Of a stretch of 64,000 nt of DNA, positions 56,507-64,000 are shown in pieces (position 1 is the stretch's first letter; each line of letters opens with the position of its first letter). A program made the position numbers and the translations under genes. The stretch is taken from NCBI RefSeq assembly GCF_013201685.1, contig NZ_CP053844.1, positions 1,674,001 through 1,738,000 on the forward strand, written 5' to 3'. The stretch is from Campylobacter geochelonis. Its GTDB lineage: Bacteria > Campylobacterota > Campylobacteria > Campylobacterales > Campylobacteraceae. The notes beneath the pieces were generated by a model. The model was not told the DNA's origin. It did not search any database and saw nothing but the letters and a program-made list of their open reading frames with translations.

Positions 56507-57748
56507 ATGATAAATTTAAAACTAATTGAAACAAATTTTGATGAGTTTAACCGCAAACTTATAGCCAAAAAAACAAACCCGCAAGTTTTAGAAAACCTGC
56601 TAAAAACATACAACGAGTTAAAATCCCAAAAACAAGCCCTTGAAGAGCTTCAAAGCGTGCAAAATGCAAAAAGCAAAGAAGTTGGCATAAAAGCGCGAAA
56701 TGGCGAGGATATCACATCTTTAAAAGCAAGTCTTGAAGAGAACAAAACGCGTATCCAAACAAGCGAAGCAGTCGTTAAAGAGCTTGAAAAAAACCTCGAT
56801 GAAATCGCCTCTTGCGTGCCAAATATCATCGATGATGATGTGCCATTTGGAGCTGATGAGAACGAAAATATCGAGCTTTGCAAAGTTCTTGAGCCACCTG
56901 TTTTTGACTTTAGTCCCAAAAACCACTATGAGCTTACAAACTGGCTTGATTTTGAAAGAGGAGCTAAGCTAAGCGGGAGTCGTTTTACTGTGATTCGTGG
57001 GCTTGGCGCAAAGCTTAATAAAGCGCTTGTTAATTATATGATTGACTTTAACCAAAGCCGTGGATTTGAGCTTGTAAATGTGCCATTTTTGGTGCGACCT
57101 GAGATTCTTTATGGCACTGGACAGCTGCCTAAATTTGCCGATGATTTATATAAAATCGATGATGATGAGCTTGATTTATACCTTATCCCAACAAGCGAAG
57201 TTCCAGTAACAAACCTTTTTAACGATGAGATTTTAAACCTTGATGAGCTTCCATTAAAATTTACTTGTTATAGCCACTGCTTCCGCAAAGAAGCGGGCTC
57301 TGCAGGACGCGATACTCGCGGTATGATACGCCAACATCAGTTTGAAAAAGTTGAGTTAGTTTCTATCACAAAAGCTAATGAGAGCGATGAAGTCTTTAAA
57401 CAGATGGTATCTTGTGCTAGTGATTTGCTAACTTCGCTTGGTTTAGCCCATCGCCATATGCTACTTTGTAGTGGCGATCTTGGATTTAGCGCGGCAAAGA
57501 CAATTGATCTTGAAGTTTGGCTTCCTGGACAAGGTAAATACCGCGAGATTAGTTCGATTTCAAACTGTCGTGATTTTCAAGCAAGAAGGGCTAAAATCCG
57601 CTATAAAGATGGCAAGAAAAACACTCTAGCTCATACGCTAAATGGCTCAAGCTTGGCTGTTGGACGAACCTTAATAGCCATTATGGAAACCTATCAAAAA
57701 GCTGATGGAAGTATAGAAATTCCAAAAGTGCTTGAAAAATATATGTAA
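56507..57748 (+). CDS. serS: Seryl-tRNA synthetase
   Basis: Charges tRNA-Ser and tRNA-Sec. The 413-residue class II synthetase has an N-terminal coiled-coil arm (about 25-100), motif 2 [21 protein letters not shown] and motif 3 [21 protein letters not shown]. The end (TAA 57746-57748) shares a base with the start of the next gene. It lies in the same order after trpS as in C. jejuni, but with the inserted cassette and brnQ in between. Confidence 0.97.
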   Translation: MINLKLIETNFDEFNRKLIAKKTNPQVLENLLKTYNELKSQKQALEELQSVQNAKSKEVGIKARNGEDITSLKASLEENKTRIQTSEAVVKELEKNLDEIASCVPNIIDDDVPFGADENENIELCKVLEPPVFDFSPKNHYELTNWLDFERGAKLSGSRFTVIRGLGAKLNKALVNYMIDFNQSRGFELVNVPFLVRPEILYGTGQLPKFADDLYKIDDDELDLYLIPTSEVPVTNLFNDEILNLDELPLKFTCYSHCFRKEAGSAGRDTRGMIRQHQFEKVELVSITKANESDEVFKQMVSCASDLLTSLGLAHRHMLLCSGDLGFSAAKTIDLEVWLPGQGKYREISSISNCRDFQARRAKIRYKDGKKNTLAHTLNGSSLAVGRTLIAIMETYQKADGSIEIPKVLEKYM

Positions 57749-58809
57749 TGCTAAAAGAGCTATTTTCACAACTTTTTTATTTTAACAAAACAGATCGTAT
57801 CTGGCAACTTCCCTTTGCTTGTGCGATTTGCGTTGGAGCGCCGTTGCTTGTGAGTGCGTATTTTGACAAGTTAAATTACGGCATAGTCGCTTCGCTTGGT
57901 GGGCTTGTGTTTTTATACATTCCAAAGACAAAAATTCACCACAGAATGGTCATTTTAATGGCTTGTTCCTTTGGTATGGCGACATCATTTACCCTTGGTG
58001 CATTAAGCCACTTTAGTCCAACTCTAATCGGACTAGTTTTAGGCATGATAGCAAGCCTTGGTGCGATGGTTTGCAGGTTTTATCAACTAAATACTCCTGG
58101 AAATTTCTTCTTTATCATGCTTGCAACTCTTGGTGCTTATATGCCTTTTGAGGTTGCGAATTTGCCTTATTTAAGTGGTCTTGTGCTAATAGGAACGATG
58201 TTTGCTTGTGTGATTGCTTTTATCTATAGCATCGCAACATTTCAAAAAACAGCGATAGAAACGCCTAAAGAGCACACATATCTTGGCTTTGAAGAGGTTA
58301 TCGTAGATCCAGTGATAATCGGCATTTTTGTAGGACTTTCTGTTTTTGTTGCTGGACTAATCGGACTTGAAAAGCCGTATTGGGTGCCGATAACTTGTGT
58401 TGCGATAATGCAAGGCATGACAATGCGCTCTACTTGGATAAGACAACTTCACAGAGTCGTTGGTACGGCTGTTGGCGTTGGGCTCTCGTGGGTTTTGCTA
58501 AGTTTTAGCTTAAATGAGTGGAGCATAGCTGTTTTGATAATGCTTTTTAGCTTCCTTTCTGAGTATTTTGTCGTGCGAAACTACGGATTTGCCATGCTTT
58601 TTATCACGCCTATGACTATATTGATGGCTGAAAGCAGTGGCGTTATAAGCGCTGATAGTAGCACTCTTATAGTCTTAACAAGACTTGAAGACATTGTTCT
58701 TGGAAGCCTTATAGGGGTGCTTGGTGGATTGTTTTTACACACTCCAAATTTAAGAAATTTAGTAAGCAAATCGCTTAAATTTCTATACTTTTTTAAAAAT
58801 GCAAGATAA
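57748..58809 (+). CDS. FUSC-type integral membrane protein
   Basis: A 353-residue protein with two blocks of about five or six helices separated by a soluble stretch (KTAIETPKEHTYLGFEEV). The layout matches the FUSC/aromatic acid exporter-like family. It includes ADYFDKLNYG-like and PYWVPITCVAIMQGMTMRST, then RQLHRVVGTAVGVGLSWVL, the family signature. The substrate is unknown. It is coupled to serS by a one-base overlap. Confidence 0.75.
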   Translation: MLKELFSQLFYFNKTDRIWQLPFACAICVGAPLLVSAYFDKLNYGIVASLGGLVFLYIPKTKIHHRMVILMACSFGMATSFTLGALSHFSPTLIGLVLGMIASLGAMVCRFYQLNTPGNFFFIMLATLGAYMPFEVANLPYLSGLVLIGTMFACVIAFIYSIATFQKTAIETPKEHTYLGFEEVIVDPVIIGIFVGLSVFVAGLIGLEKPYWVPITCVAIMQGMTMRSTWIRQLHRVVGTAVGVGLSWVLLSFSLNEWSIAVLIMLFSFLSEYFVVRNYGFAMLFITPMTILMAESSGVISADSSTLIVLTRLEDIVLGSLIGVLGGLFLHTPNLRNLVSKSLKFLYFFKNAR

Positions 58810-59158
58810 GATTGGCTCTAAATTTAGGGTGAATTAGAGCTAAATTTGTGCCAAACTAGGCAAAATTTGGCTTGTTATGTTTAACTTTATTTAAGATATT
58901 AAAACTGTTGTATGGTTGTATAAATCAAAATATTTAAATTTAATCTATCAAATTTAATGAAAATATATAAATTTATCTTGTATCAGCCAAAATTAAAACC
59001 ATTTTACAAAATAGTTTTGATTTTACTTGCTAAACTAAGCGATTTTAAAACTAGATTTTTACTTTGGAGTGTGCTATAAATTTAGGTAAATTTAAACAAT
59101 ATATAGAAGATTTTATCTTTTTTAAACTCGAACATAAAGCTAAATTTAGCCAACTTCG
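58810..59158. other. Gene-free spacer with a small hairpin
   Basis: About 350 bases between the FUSC gene and the AbrB-type gene. GCTCTAA (58815-58821) can pair with TTAGAGC (58834-58840), six bases after the FUSC stop, a possible but weak terminator without a T run. Nothing else is supported. Confidence 0.4.
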
Positions 59159-60199
59159 CTAAAGTTTCTTAACTAAATTTGGTAAAACTCCTGTTATAAA
59201 AAAGACTCTAAAAAGATGATGTATTGCGATATATGGGATATCTGTAGCAAGAGTTATGGCTATCATATTTACTTCAGACTGCCCGCCTGGACTAAAAGCT
59301 AAAATAATTGAAAGTAAAGGAAAATCACTAAATTTAGCCATCAAAAATATAAACCCAGCGCAAACCAAACTAATACCGATAAAGTATCCAAAAGTCGCGG
59401 CTATGTTTTTAACGACTTCGCGAATTGAGATTTTATAAAACGCAAAACCAATGCTTGAGCCTAGCACGATTTGCGCTAGTTTTATAACTTCATCTGGTGG
59501 CTTGCTGTGTATAAACCCACACATATAAAATATACTAGAAACCACCATAGAACCGACTATGTAAGCTCCAACGAGATTGAGTTTAAGCGCTATTTTTACG
59601 CCGATTACTCCAGCTAGTATCATTAAAATCATATCTGAAAAACTAGTATCAATCAACTTTTGCGTGATGGCAAAATTTCCATTTATGTTTACAGTAGTAA
59701 AATGCGCAACCACAAGCGGGAGAAAAAATATCAAAAAAAGCACCCGAATCGACTGAGAAAGCGCTACTTTTTTAATATCAGCATTACAATCTTTAGCGAT
59801 TAAAATCATCTCTAAAATTCCACCCGGAATCGAGCTAAAAAATGCCGTTATGCGGTCAAATTTCATCACTTTTTCATAGTAATACACTCCAAAAACCGCC
59901 AAAACCAAAACCATCGGCACAAGCATCAAAAGAGAAAAAATGTATTGCGGTAAAAGCGCGATGATTTGGGGCGTGAAAGCACTTCCTATAATGATACCAA
60001 GCGTGGCTCGAGCTGAGTTTATCACAGCTGTTGGCTTTACTAAATCCAAAAACCTAGTCGCTATCATAACCGAAACAATCGGTCCTAAAAGCCACGGTAA
60101 TGGCATGTTTAGCATAGAAAAGCTAAAACCGCCCAAAAAGCCGATAAATATAGTTAAAAGATATTTTAGATATAACACTTTTTGCCTTTGTTGTGGCAA
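59159..60199 (-). CDS. AbrB-family integral membrane protein
   Basis: A 346-residue protein with ~10 hydrophobic helices and two copies of the AbrB/ammonia-monooxygenase-like duplication (MPLPWLLGPIVSVMIATRF and LVGAYIVGSMVVSSIFY, each before a GSxxG stretch: GIIIGSAFTPQ and VLGSSIGFAFYK). Annotated family names (regulator, ammonia monooxygenase) are historical; a transport role is more likely. It is a single gene with ~150 bases of upstream AT-rich DNA. Confidence 0.7.
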   Translation of the reverse strand: MPQQRQKVLYLKYLLTIFIGFLGGFSFSMLNMPLPWLLGPIVSVMIATRFLDLVKPTAVINSARATLGIIIGSAFTPQIIALLPQYIFSLLMLVPMVLVLAVFGVYYYEKVMKFDRITAFFSSIPGGILEMILIAKDCNADIKKVALSQSIRVLFLIFFLPLVVAHFTTVNINGNFAITQKLIDTSFSDMILMILAGVIGVKIALKLNLVGAYIVGSMVVSSIFYMCGFIHSKPPDEVIKLAQIVLGSSIGFAFYKISIREVVKNIAATFGYFIGISLVCAGFIFLMAKFSDFPLLSIILAFSPGGQSEVNMIAITLATDIPYIAIHHLFRVFFITGVLPNLVKKL

Positions 60200-60952
60200 T
60201 TATAGCTAAATTTTGTTAGTAAAATTATGAAAATTTAAACCAAATTTAGCAAATTCTCTAAATTTTTATAATTTTATATTATAACATTTTTAAAATATGC
60301 AGATAGGCGTAACGTTTTAAACTAGCAAAATTTGTCATGATGTTTTAAATCAGATTTATTTTGTCTATAAACAATGAGTTTTGAAAGTAAATTTTGATAT
60401 AAAATTTCGCTATTTATCAAATCTTATTGTAGTGAAAAATTTGGTTATTTTTGCGAAATCTTTGTTATACTGCCGTTTTAATGCTTTTATAAAAGTGGTA
60501 AAACACCACTTCGCTGGTTAAAAGAGTTTATCTTGATAGCGATTTTTATATAAAATTATGCTTTATCTTTTCTTGGTTTATGGCATTTGTAGTGATAAAA
60601 ATAGTATTCAGATATATTTTAGATGTATTAAACTGATATAAATTTGCTTAGTATATATTATAAAATTTTATATAAATACAACATCATTTAGAAAAGTTTT
60701 TAACTTTGCTTTTTATCTGCGATATCGCACGCGTAAATTTAGAAAAACATATATTTTTTAAAAGCGATTAGTTTATAGCTTTGGATAAATTTTTCTTATT
60801 TAAATACAAATAATGATAAAATTACATAAATAAATTTTATTATAAAACTATCGCCATAATCCAAGCCTTATAAATTTATGAAGATACAAAACTAGCGAAA
60901 AATCATCAAAAATCCAAAATACTAAAAACACAAAAATTTAGTAGATAAATTT
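60200..60952. other. 0.75-kb gene-free stretch with a possible small RNA
   Basis: No protein gene is supported. TATACT at about 60467-60472 is followed by a perfect hairpin, AAGTGGT (60493-60499) with ACCACTT (60505-60511). This could be the start of a small RNA, but there is no terminator or conservation to judge by. The rest is AT-rich. Confidence 0.35.
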
Positions 60953-60986
60953 AAAAAAGGAGTAAATTTAACCCTAAATTTACTCC
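60953..60986 (-). terminator. Rho-independent terminator of leuA
   Basis: A 12-bp stem GGAGTAAATTTA (60959-60970) with TAAATTTACTCC (60975-60986), loop of four, followed on the minus strand by TTTTTT. It lies eight bases past the leuA stop. Confidence 0.9.
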
Positions 60987-60993
60987 CAAAATT

Positions 60994-62520
60994 TTATTTA
61001 TTTATCTGTTTTTTCATCAAAATATGGCTATTAAGCGCACCAACATAGGCTTTTGCGGTTGCTAGCATAGTATCAAGATCAAGACCATGACCTATAACTG
61101 CATTATCCCCATCAAACTGCACTTTTACCACAACTTTTGCTAGTGCATCTTTGCCTTGCGAAACGGCATTTACATGATAGTCTTTTAAGTTGCCATGAAT
61201 TCCAGAAATTCTATCTATTGTCTTAAATAGCGCATCCACAGTTCCGTTTCCAAGTGCAGAGTCGCTTATAAGCTCATCATTGTGTCTAATAGTCAAAGAA
61301 GCGCTTGCATGACCCTTGTTGCAACCATTTGTGCTAAGAGTTACTATCTCGTAAGCTTTGTGAATTTTTATAATCTCGTCAGCCACAAGAGCGCGCAAAT
61401 CATCATCAAATATATCTTTTTTCCTATCGGCTAAGTCTTTAAATTTCTCAAATGCTTTATCAATCTCGCTTGCTTCAAGATCATATCCCAAGCTAGAAAG
61501 CCTATCTTTAAAGGCATGTCTTCCAGAGTGTTTGCCTAAAACCAAACTGTTTTTTTCCAAGCCTATATCTTCTGCGCTGATTATCTCATATGTTTTGGCG
61601 TGTTTTAGCATACCATCTTGATGAATTCCACTCTCATGAGCAAAGGCGTTTTTACCAACAATCGCTTTGTTTGGTTGAGGCTCTATACCAGTGATAGAAG
61701 CTACTAAGCGGCTTGATGGATAAATTTCTTTACAAACTATGTTTGTATAAAGTGGCGCAAATATATCTTGTCTAGTTTTTATAGCCATGACTATCTCTTC
61801 AAGTGCTGCATTTCCAGCTCTCTCACCAAGCCCATTTATCGTGCATTCTACCTGCCTTGCACCAGCTTGTATACAAGCTAGCGAATTTGCCGTAGCAAGC
61901 CCTAAATCGTTGTGGTTATGCACGGAAATAACCGCTCTACCATCTATAAATTTATACATCTGCTTTATCATATCATAAAGTTCAGATGGGAGGCGATATC
62001 CTACAGTATCTGGTAAATTTATCGTTGTTGCACCGGCTTTTATAACCGCATCAACTATCTCTTTCATAAAGTTTATTTCAGTTCGGCCCGCATCCTCACA
62101 GCTAAACTCTACATCATCAACAAAGCTTTTAGCATACTCTACTGCGTGAACTGCACGTTTTATCACTTCATCTGGAGTCATTTTAAGCTTGTATTCCATG
62201 TGAATCGGGCTGGTTGCTATAAATGTATGGATTCGTTTGTTTCTTGCATTCGCCACCGCTTCTCCAGCTGCTTTTATGTCCTTATCGACAGCACGTGCTA
62301 GCGAGCATACTCTTATATAATCAACCTCTTTTGCTATCTGATTTATCGCATCAAAATCCCCAGCACTAGCAGCTGCAAAACCAGCTTCCATAACATCAAC
62401 CCCAAGTCTATCTAACTGAAGTGCGATTTGGATTTTTTCTTCTGTATTCATCGAAGCGCCTGGGCTTTGCTCGCCATCTCTTAAAGTCGTATCAAATATA
62501 ATAATTTTATTGTTATCCAT
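60994..62520 (-). CDS. leuA: 2-isopropylmalate synthase
   Basis: First committed step of leucine synthesis, condensing acetyl-CoA with 2-oxoisovalerate. The 508 residues have the catalytic [42 protein letters not shown] with the metal His residues, [13 protein letters not shown] and a C-terminal regulatory LeuA dimer domain from about 390 on, with the TRxN-like variant. It is preceded on the same strand by a short leucine-rich leader peptide gene and attenuator-like hairpin, so leucine supply probably controls it. pssA is upstream. Confidence 0.95.
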   Translation of the reverse strand: MDNNKIIIFDTTLRDGEQSPGASMNTEEKIQIALQLDRLGVDVMEAGFAAASAGDFDAINQIAKEVDYIRVCSLARAVDKDIKAAGEAVANARNKRIHTFIATSPIHMEYKLKMTPDEVIKRAVHAVEYAKSFVDDVEFSCEDAGRTEINFMKEIVDAVIKAGATTINLPDTVGYRLPSELYDMIKQMYKFIDGRAVISVHNHNDLGLATANSLACIQAGARQVECTINGLGERAGNAALEEIVMAIKTRQDIFAPLYTNIVCKEIYPSSRLVASITGIEPQPNKAIVGKNAFAHESGIHQDGMLKHAKTYEIISAEDIGLEKNSLVLGKHSGRHAFKDRLSSLGYDLEASEIDKAFEKFKDLADRKKDIFDDDLRALVADEIIKIHKAYEIVTLSTNGCNKGHASASLTIRHNDELISDSALGNGTVDALFKTIDRISGIHGNLKDYHVNAVSQGKDALAKVVVKVQFDGDNAVIGHGLDLDTMLATAKAYVGALNSHILMKKQINK

Positions 62521-62559
62521 TTTTTGTCCTTTTGTTTGTTTTATCTATTTTGTTTATTT

Positions 62560-62613
62560 AAAAAAGTGATTGAAAGATTAGAGCAGACTAAGGAGCGCGT
62601 TTTTGATTTCAAT
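62560..62613 (-). promoter_or_regulatory. Attenuator-like hairpin overlapping the leucine leader
   Basis: Read on the minus strand, ATTGAAA (62613-62607) can pair with TTTCAAT (62575-62569), followed by CAC and TTTTTT (62565-62560). The large loop contains the Leu codons. A ribosome stalled on those codons would hide the 5' arm and allow transcription to run into leuA. The stem is short and AT-rich, so the fold is a model. Confidence 0.5.
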
Positions 62614-62655
62614 TTTTGGTAAAAATTTTATAGATTTTATGACACCTATACTCAT
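62578..62655 (-). CDS. Putative leucine leader peptide upstream of leuA
   Basis: A 25-residue frame with an excellent ribosome site (AAGGAGG, six bases before ATG 62655) that ends ALLSLL-stop. Four of the last five codons are Leu, written CTC CTT CTG CTC, including codons that look rare in this AT-rich genome. It lies between pssA and leuA with ~35 and ~57 bases on the sides. These are the marks of a leader peptide that senses leucyl-tRNA. The hairpin in the same span supports attenuation of leuA. Confidence 0.7.
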   Translation of the reverse strand: MSIGVIKSIKFLPKIEIKNALLSLL

Positions 62656-62690
62656 ACGCCCTCCTTAAATGATAAAATTTATTGATTGTA

Positions 62691-63422
62691 CTATCTTTTT
62701 TTAAATTTAGCAATATAAACATTATAAATTGCTCTAAAAATTCCATAAAATATATATAAAGTAACAATAAGCGTAACAGACTCAACTGGACTAACATATA
62801 AAATAGCAAGTAAAATCATCGCTATGATAAGAATTTTACCAAATTTTGCTGTTTTAAAATCGATTTTTTTAAAACTTGGATAGCGGATATTACTAACCAT
62901 TAAGAGCGAAGTTACCATCATAGCAAAGATATAAACCCACTCATAGTGCTTTAAAAATCCATAATCAAGATAGAAATTTATCCATATCGCTATAGAAATC
63001 GCAGCCGTTGGAATAGGCAAACCTATAAAAACATTTGGTTCGTTCTCCATAGTTGTGATGTTAAATCTAGCCAGCCTAACAGCGCCAAATACTACAAACA
63101 TACCGCTTGCTAAAACTCCCATTCTAGCGAACTCATGCCCGATAGTTTGATAAAAAAGTATCGCTGGAGCTACGCCAAAAGCGATAACATCGGCAAGCGA
63201 GTCAAACTCTATACCAAATTTTGAAGTAGTATTTGTAATACGAGCAAGTCTTCCATCTAGCCCATCAAGTAAAAGCGATATAAATATATAAATTATCGCT
63301 TTTTCAAAGCTTGCATTTATCGAAGCAACAACGCTTAAGACTCCAAAAAAACAGCTCGCTGCTGTAAATAAATTTGGCACTAGATACATTATCTGAGATG
63401 GTTTTTCACTATTTTTCATCAT
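62691..63422 (-). CDS. pssA: CDP-diacylglycerol-serine O-phosphatidyltransferase
   Basis: Makes phosphatidylserine from CDP-diacylglycerol and serine in the inner membrane. The 243 residues show the CDP-alcohol phosphotransferase motif LDGLDGRLARIT...FDSLADVIAFG with the metal Asp residues, and about six helices. It is a type II (membrane) PssA. It overlaps the Psd-like gene by 14 bases, the same pair I recall in C. jejuni. leuA lies downstream across the leader. Confidence 0.9.
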   Translation of the reverse strand: MMKNSEKPSQIMYLVPNLFTAASCFFGVLSVVASINASFEKAIIYIFISLLLDGLDGRLARITNTTSKFGIEFDSLADVIAFGVAPAILFYQTIGHEFARMGVLASGMFVVFGAVRLARFNITTMENEPNVFIGLPIPTAAISIAIWINFYLDYGFLKHYEWVYIFAMMVTSLLMVSNIRYPSFKKIDFKTAKFGKILIIAMILLAILYVSPVESVTLIVTLYIFYGIFRAIYNVYIAKFKKR

Positions 63423-64000
63423 CTATAAATCCTATCAAATCGCATGATTTTACTTTCTCGCCAACCTCTACACTAAGTTTTGTATCTTGTGGCAAGAAAA
63501 GCACAACTTCTCCATCAACCATAAAGCCAACTCTTCTAGCGGCTTTTAAATTTGTAAATCTTTCAAAATGCAAAACCCTCGCAAGAGGTCCAGCTAAAAC
63601 TTCCATACCAAATTTAGCGTTTAAGTGGTTAAATTTAAGTGTGATTTTTTCGTTTAAAAGGTTGCTATCTTTCATAAAATTACATAAAAAAAGCCCATGT
63701 CGTCTTGAAATACTAGCATCATTTATATCGCAAATCGCTCTTATAACTCCAGAGTCAAAAAGACCTTTTTTTATAACAACTTTTATAAATTTTTTATTTT
63801 CTTCACTTTGACTAATTAAAATAACCTTACCATCAATTGGGCTAAGAATGGCGTTTGCTTCATCATTTTGCGAAACTCTTTCACTATTTCTATAGATAAA
63901 AAGAGATAGCAAAAACAGGATTAAAAACAAGCACTCCAACTCATCAAAAATCAAAGAAAGCAAGAAAATAACGCCTAAAATAGCGATATTTTTAAATCCA
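63409..64000 (-). CDS. Phosphatidylserine decarboxylase-like protein (5' end outside window)
   Basis: The frame runs off the window (it stays open to 64000; the first in-window start is TTG 63963), so the protein is over 190 residues. An N-terminal membrane helix pair (AILGVIFLLSLIFD, LFLILFLLSLFIYRN) is followed by a Psd domain: NAILSPIDGKV, ICDINDASISRRHGLFLCNF and MEVLAGPLARVLHF. Where active Psd has Gly-Ser for self-cleavage to pyruvoyl, this has RRVGFMVDGEVVLFLP, with no Ser. It may be a Psd-related protein without pyruvoyl activity. In C. jejuni the gene before it is ftsH, as I recall. Confidence 0.75.
   Translation of the reverse strand, partial: GFKNIAILGVIFLLSLIFDELECLFLILFLLSLFIYRNSERVSQNDEANAILSPIDGKVILISQSEENKKFIKVVIKKGLFDSGVIRAICDINDASISRRHGLFLCNFMKDSNLLNEKITLKFNHLNAKFGMEVLAGPLARVLHFERFTNLKAARRVGFMVDGEVVLFLPQDTKLSVEVGEKVKSCDLIGFIDDEK

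Noticed and set aside
62609-62809. 66-residue minus frame overlapping the end of pssA
   Set aside because: It overlaps pssA out of frame and lacks a ribosome site; the leucine leader frame (62578-62655) has much better evidence.

Overview
The window is AT-rich chromosomal DNA that I place in Campylobacter, or a very close relative in Campylobacterota. The order dUF3108 gene-pyrF ... nusB-ribH-kdsA-EamA // der-aroK-trpS ... serS and the pair pssA-psd-like follow the order I recall from C. jejuni. Codon use, ubiquitous AAATTTA words, short operons with overlapping genes and -10-only promoters also fit. I cannot name the species.

Layout. 1-10.7 kb holds housekeeping genes: thiE, uppP, an alpha/beta hydrolase, a class V aminotransferase, a DUF234-type protein that lacks an ATG start, dnaE and the potassium uptake pair ktrB/ktrA. 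10.7-13.2 kb is decayed DNA ending in a broken IS1595-type element. 13.4-17.7 kb carries an RRM protein, a DJ-1/PfpI protein, a SelW-like selenoprotein with an in-frame TGA, efp, a periplasmic Dsb protein and pabB/pabC. 17.7-19 kb holds a three-repeat CRISPR relic and a Val-Asp-Lys-Glu tRNA operon whose Glu tRNA has an unusual CTC anticodon. 19-25 kb holds a lytic transglycosylase, a D-serine module (ridA-dsdX-dsdA), a DAACS transporter and a YheO-type regulator split by an in-frame TGA.

25.3-41.7 kb is the main accessory feature: a 16.4-kb, roughly 21-gene single-strand operon of aryl-polyene (APE) type. A dedicated phosphopantetheinyl transferase would activate two acyl carrier proteins. 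An adenylating ligase, here fused to a hotdog dehydratase, would load an aryl acid. Two active ketosynthases, a chain-length-factor-like protein, a ketoreductase and two dehydratases would build a conjugated polyene. Acyltransferases, a glycosyltransferase, a LolA-like protein, a thioesterase and an MMPL exporter would anchor it to a lipid and move it to the outer membrane. A flavoenzyme with halogenase-type motifs sits in the middle, in a block of envelope genes that includes a freshly frameshifted paralog.

42-51.8 kb returns to core genes with two large gene-free stretches. 51.8-54.95 kb is a Sau3AI-like R-M cassette (presumably GATC) inserted between trpS and serS, followed by the debris of an older methyltransferase. 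55-64 kb holds brnQ, serS, a FUSC protein, an AbrB-type membrane protein, leuA with a short leucine-rich leader peptide and attenuator-like hairpin, pssA and a Psd-like protein that runs off the window and lacks the usual Gly-Ser cleavage site.

All functions are read from sequence patterns by eye; no database search was possible.
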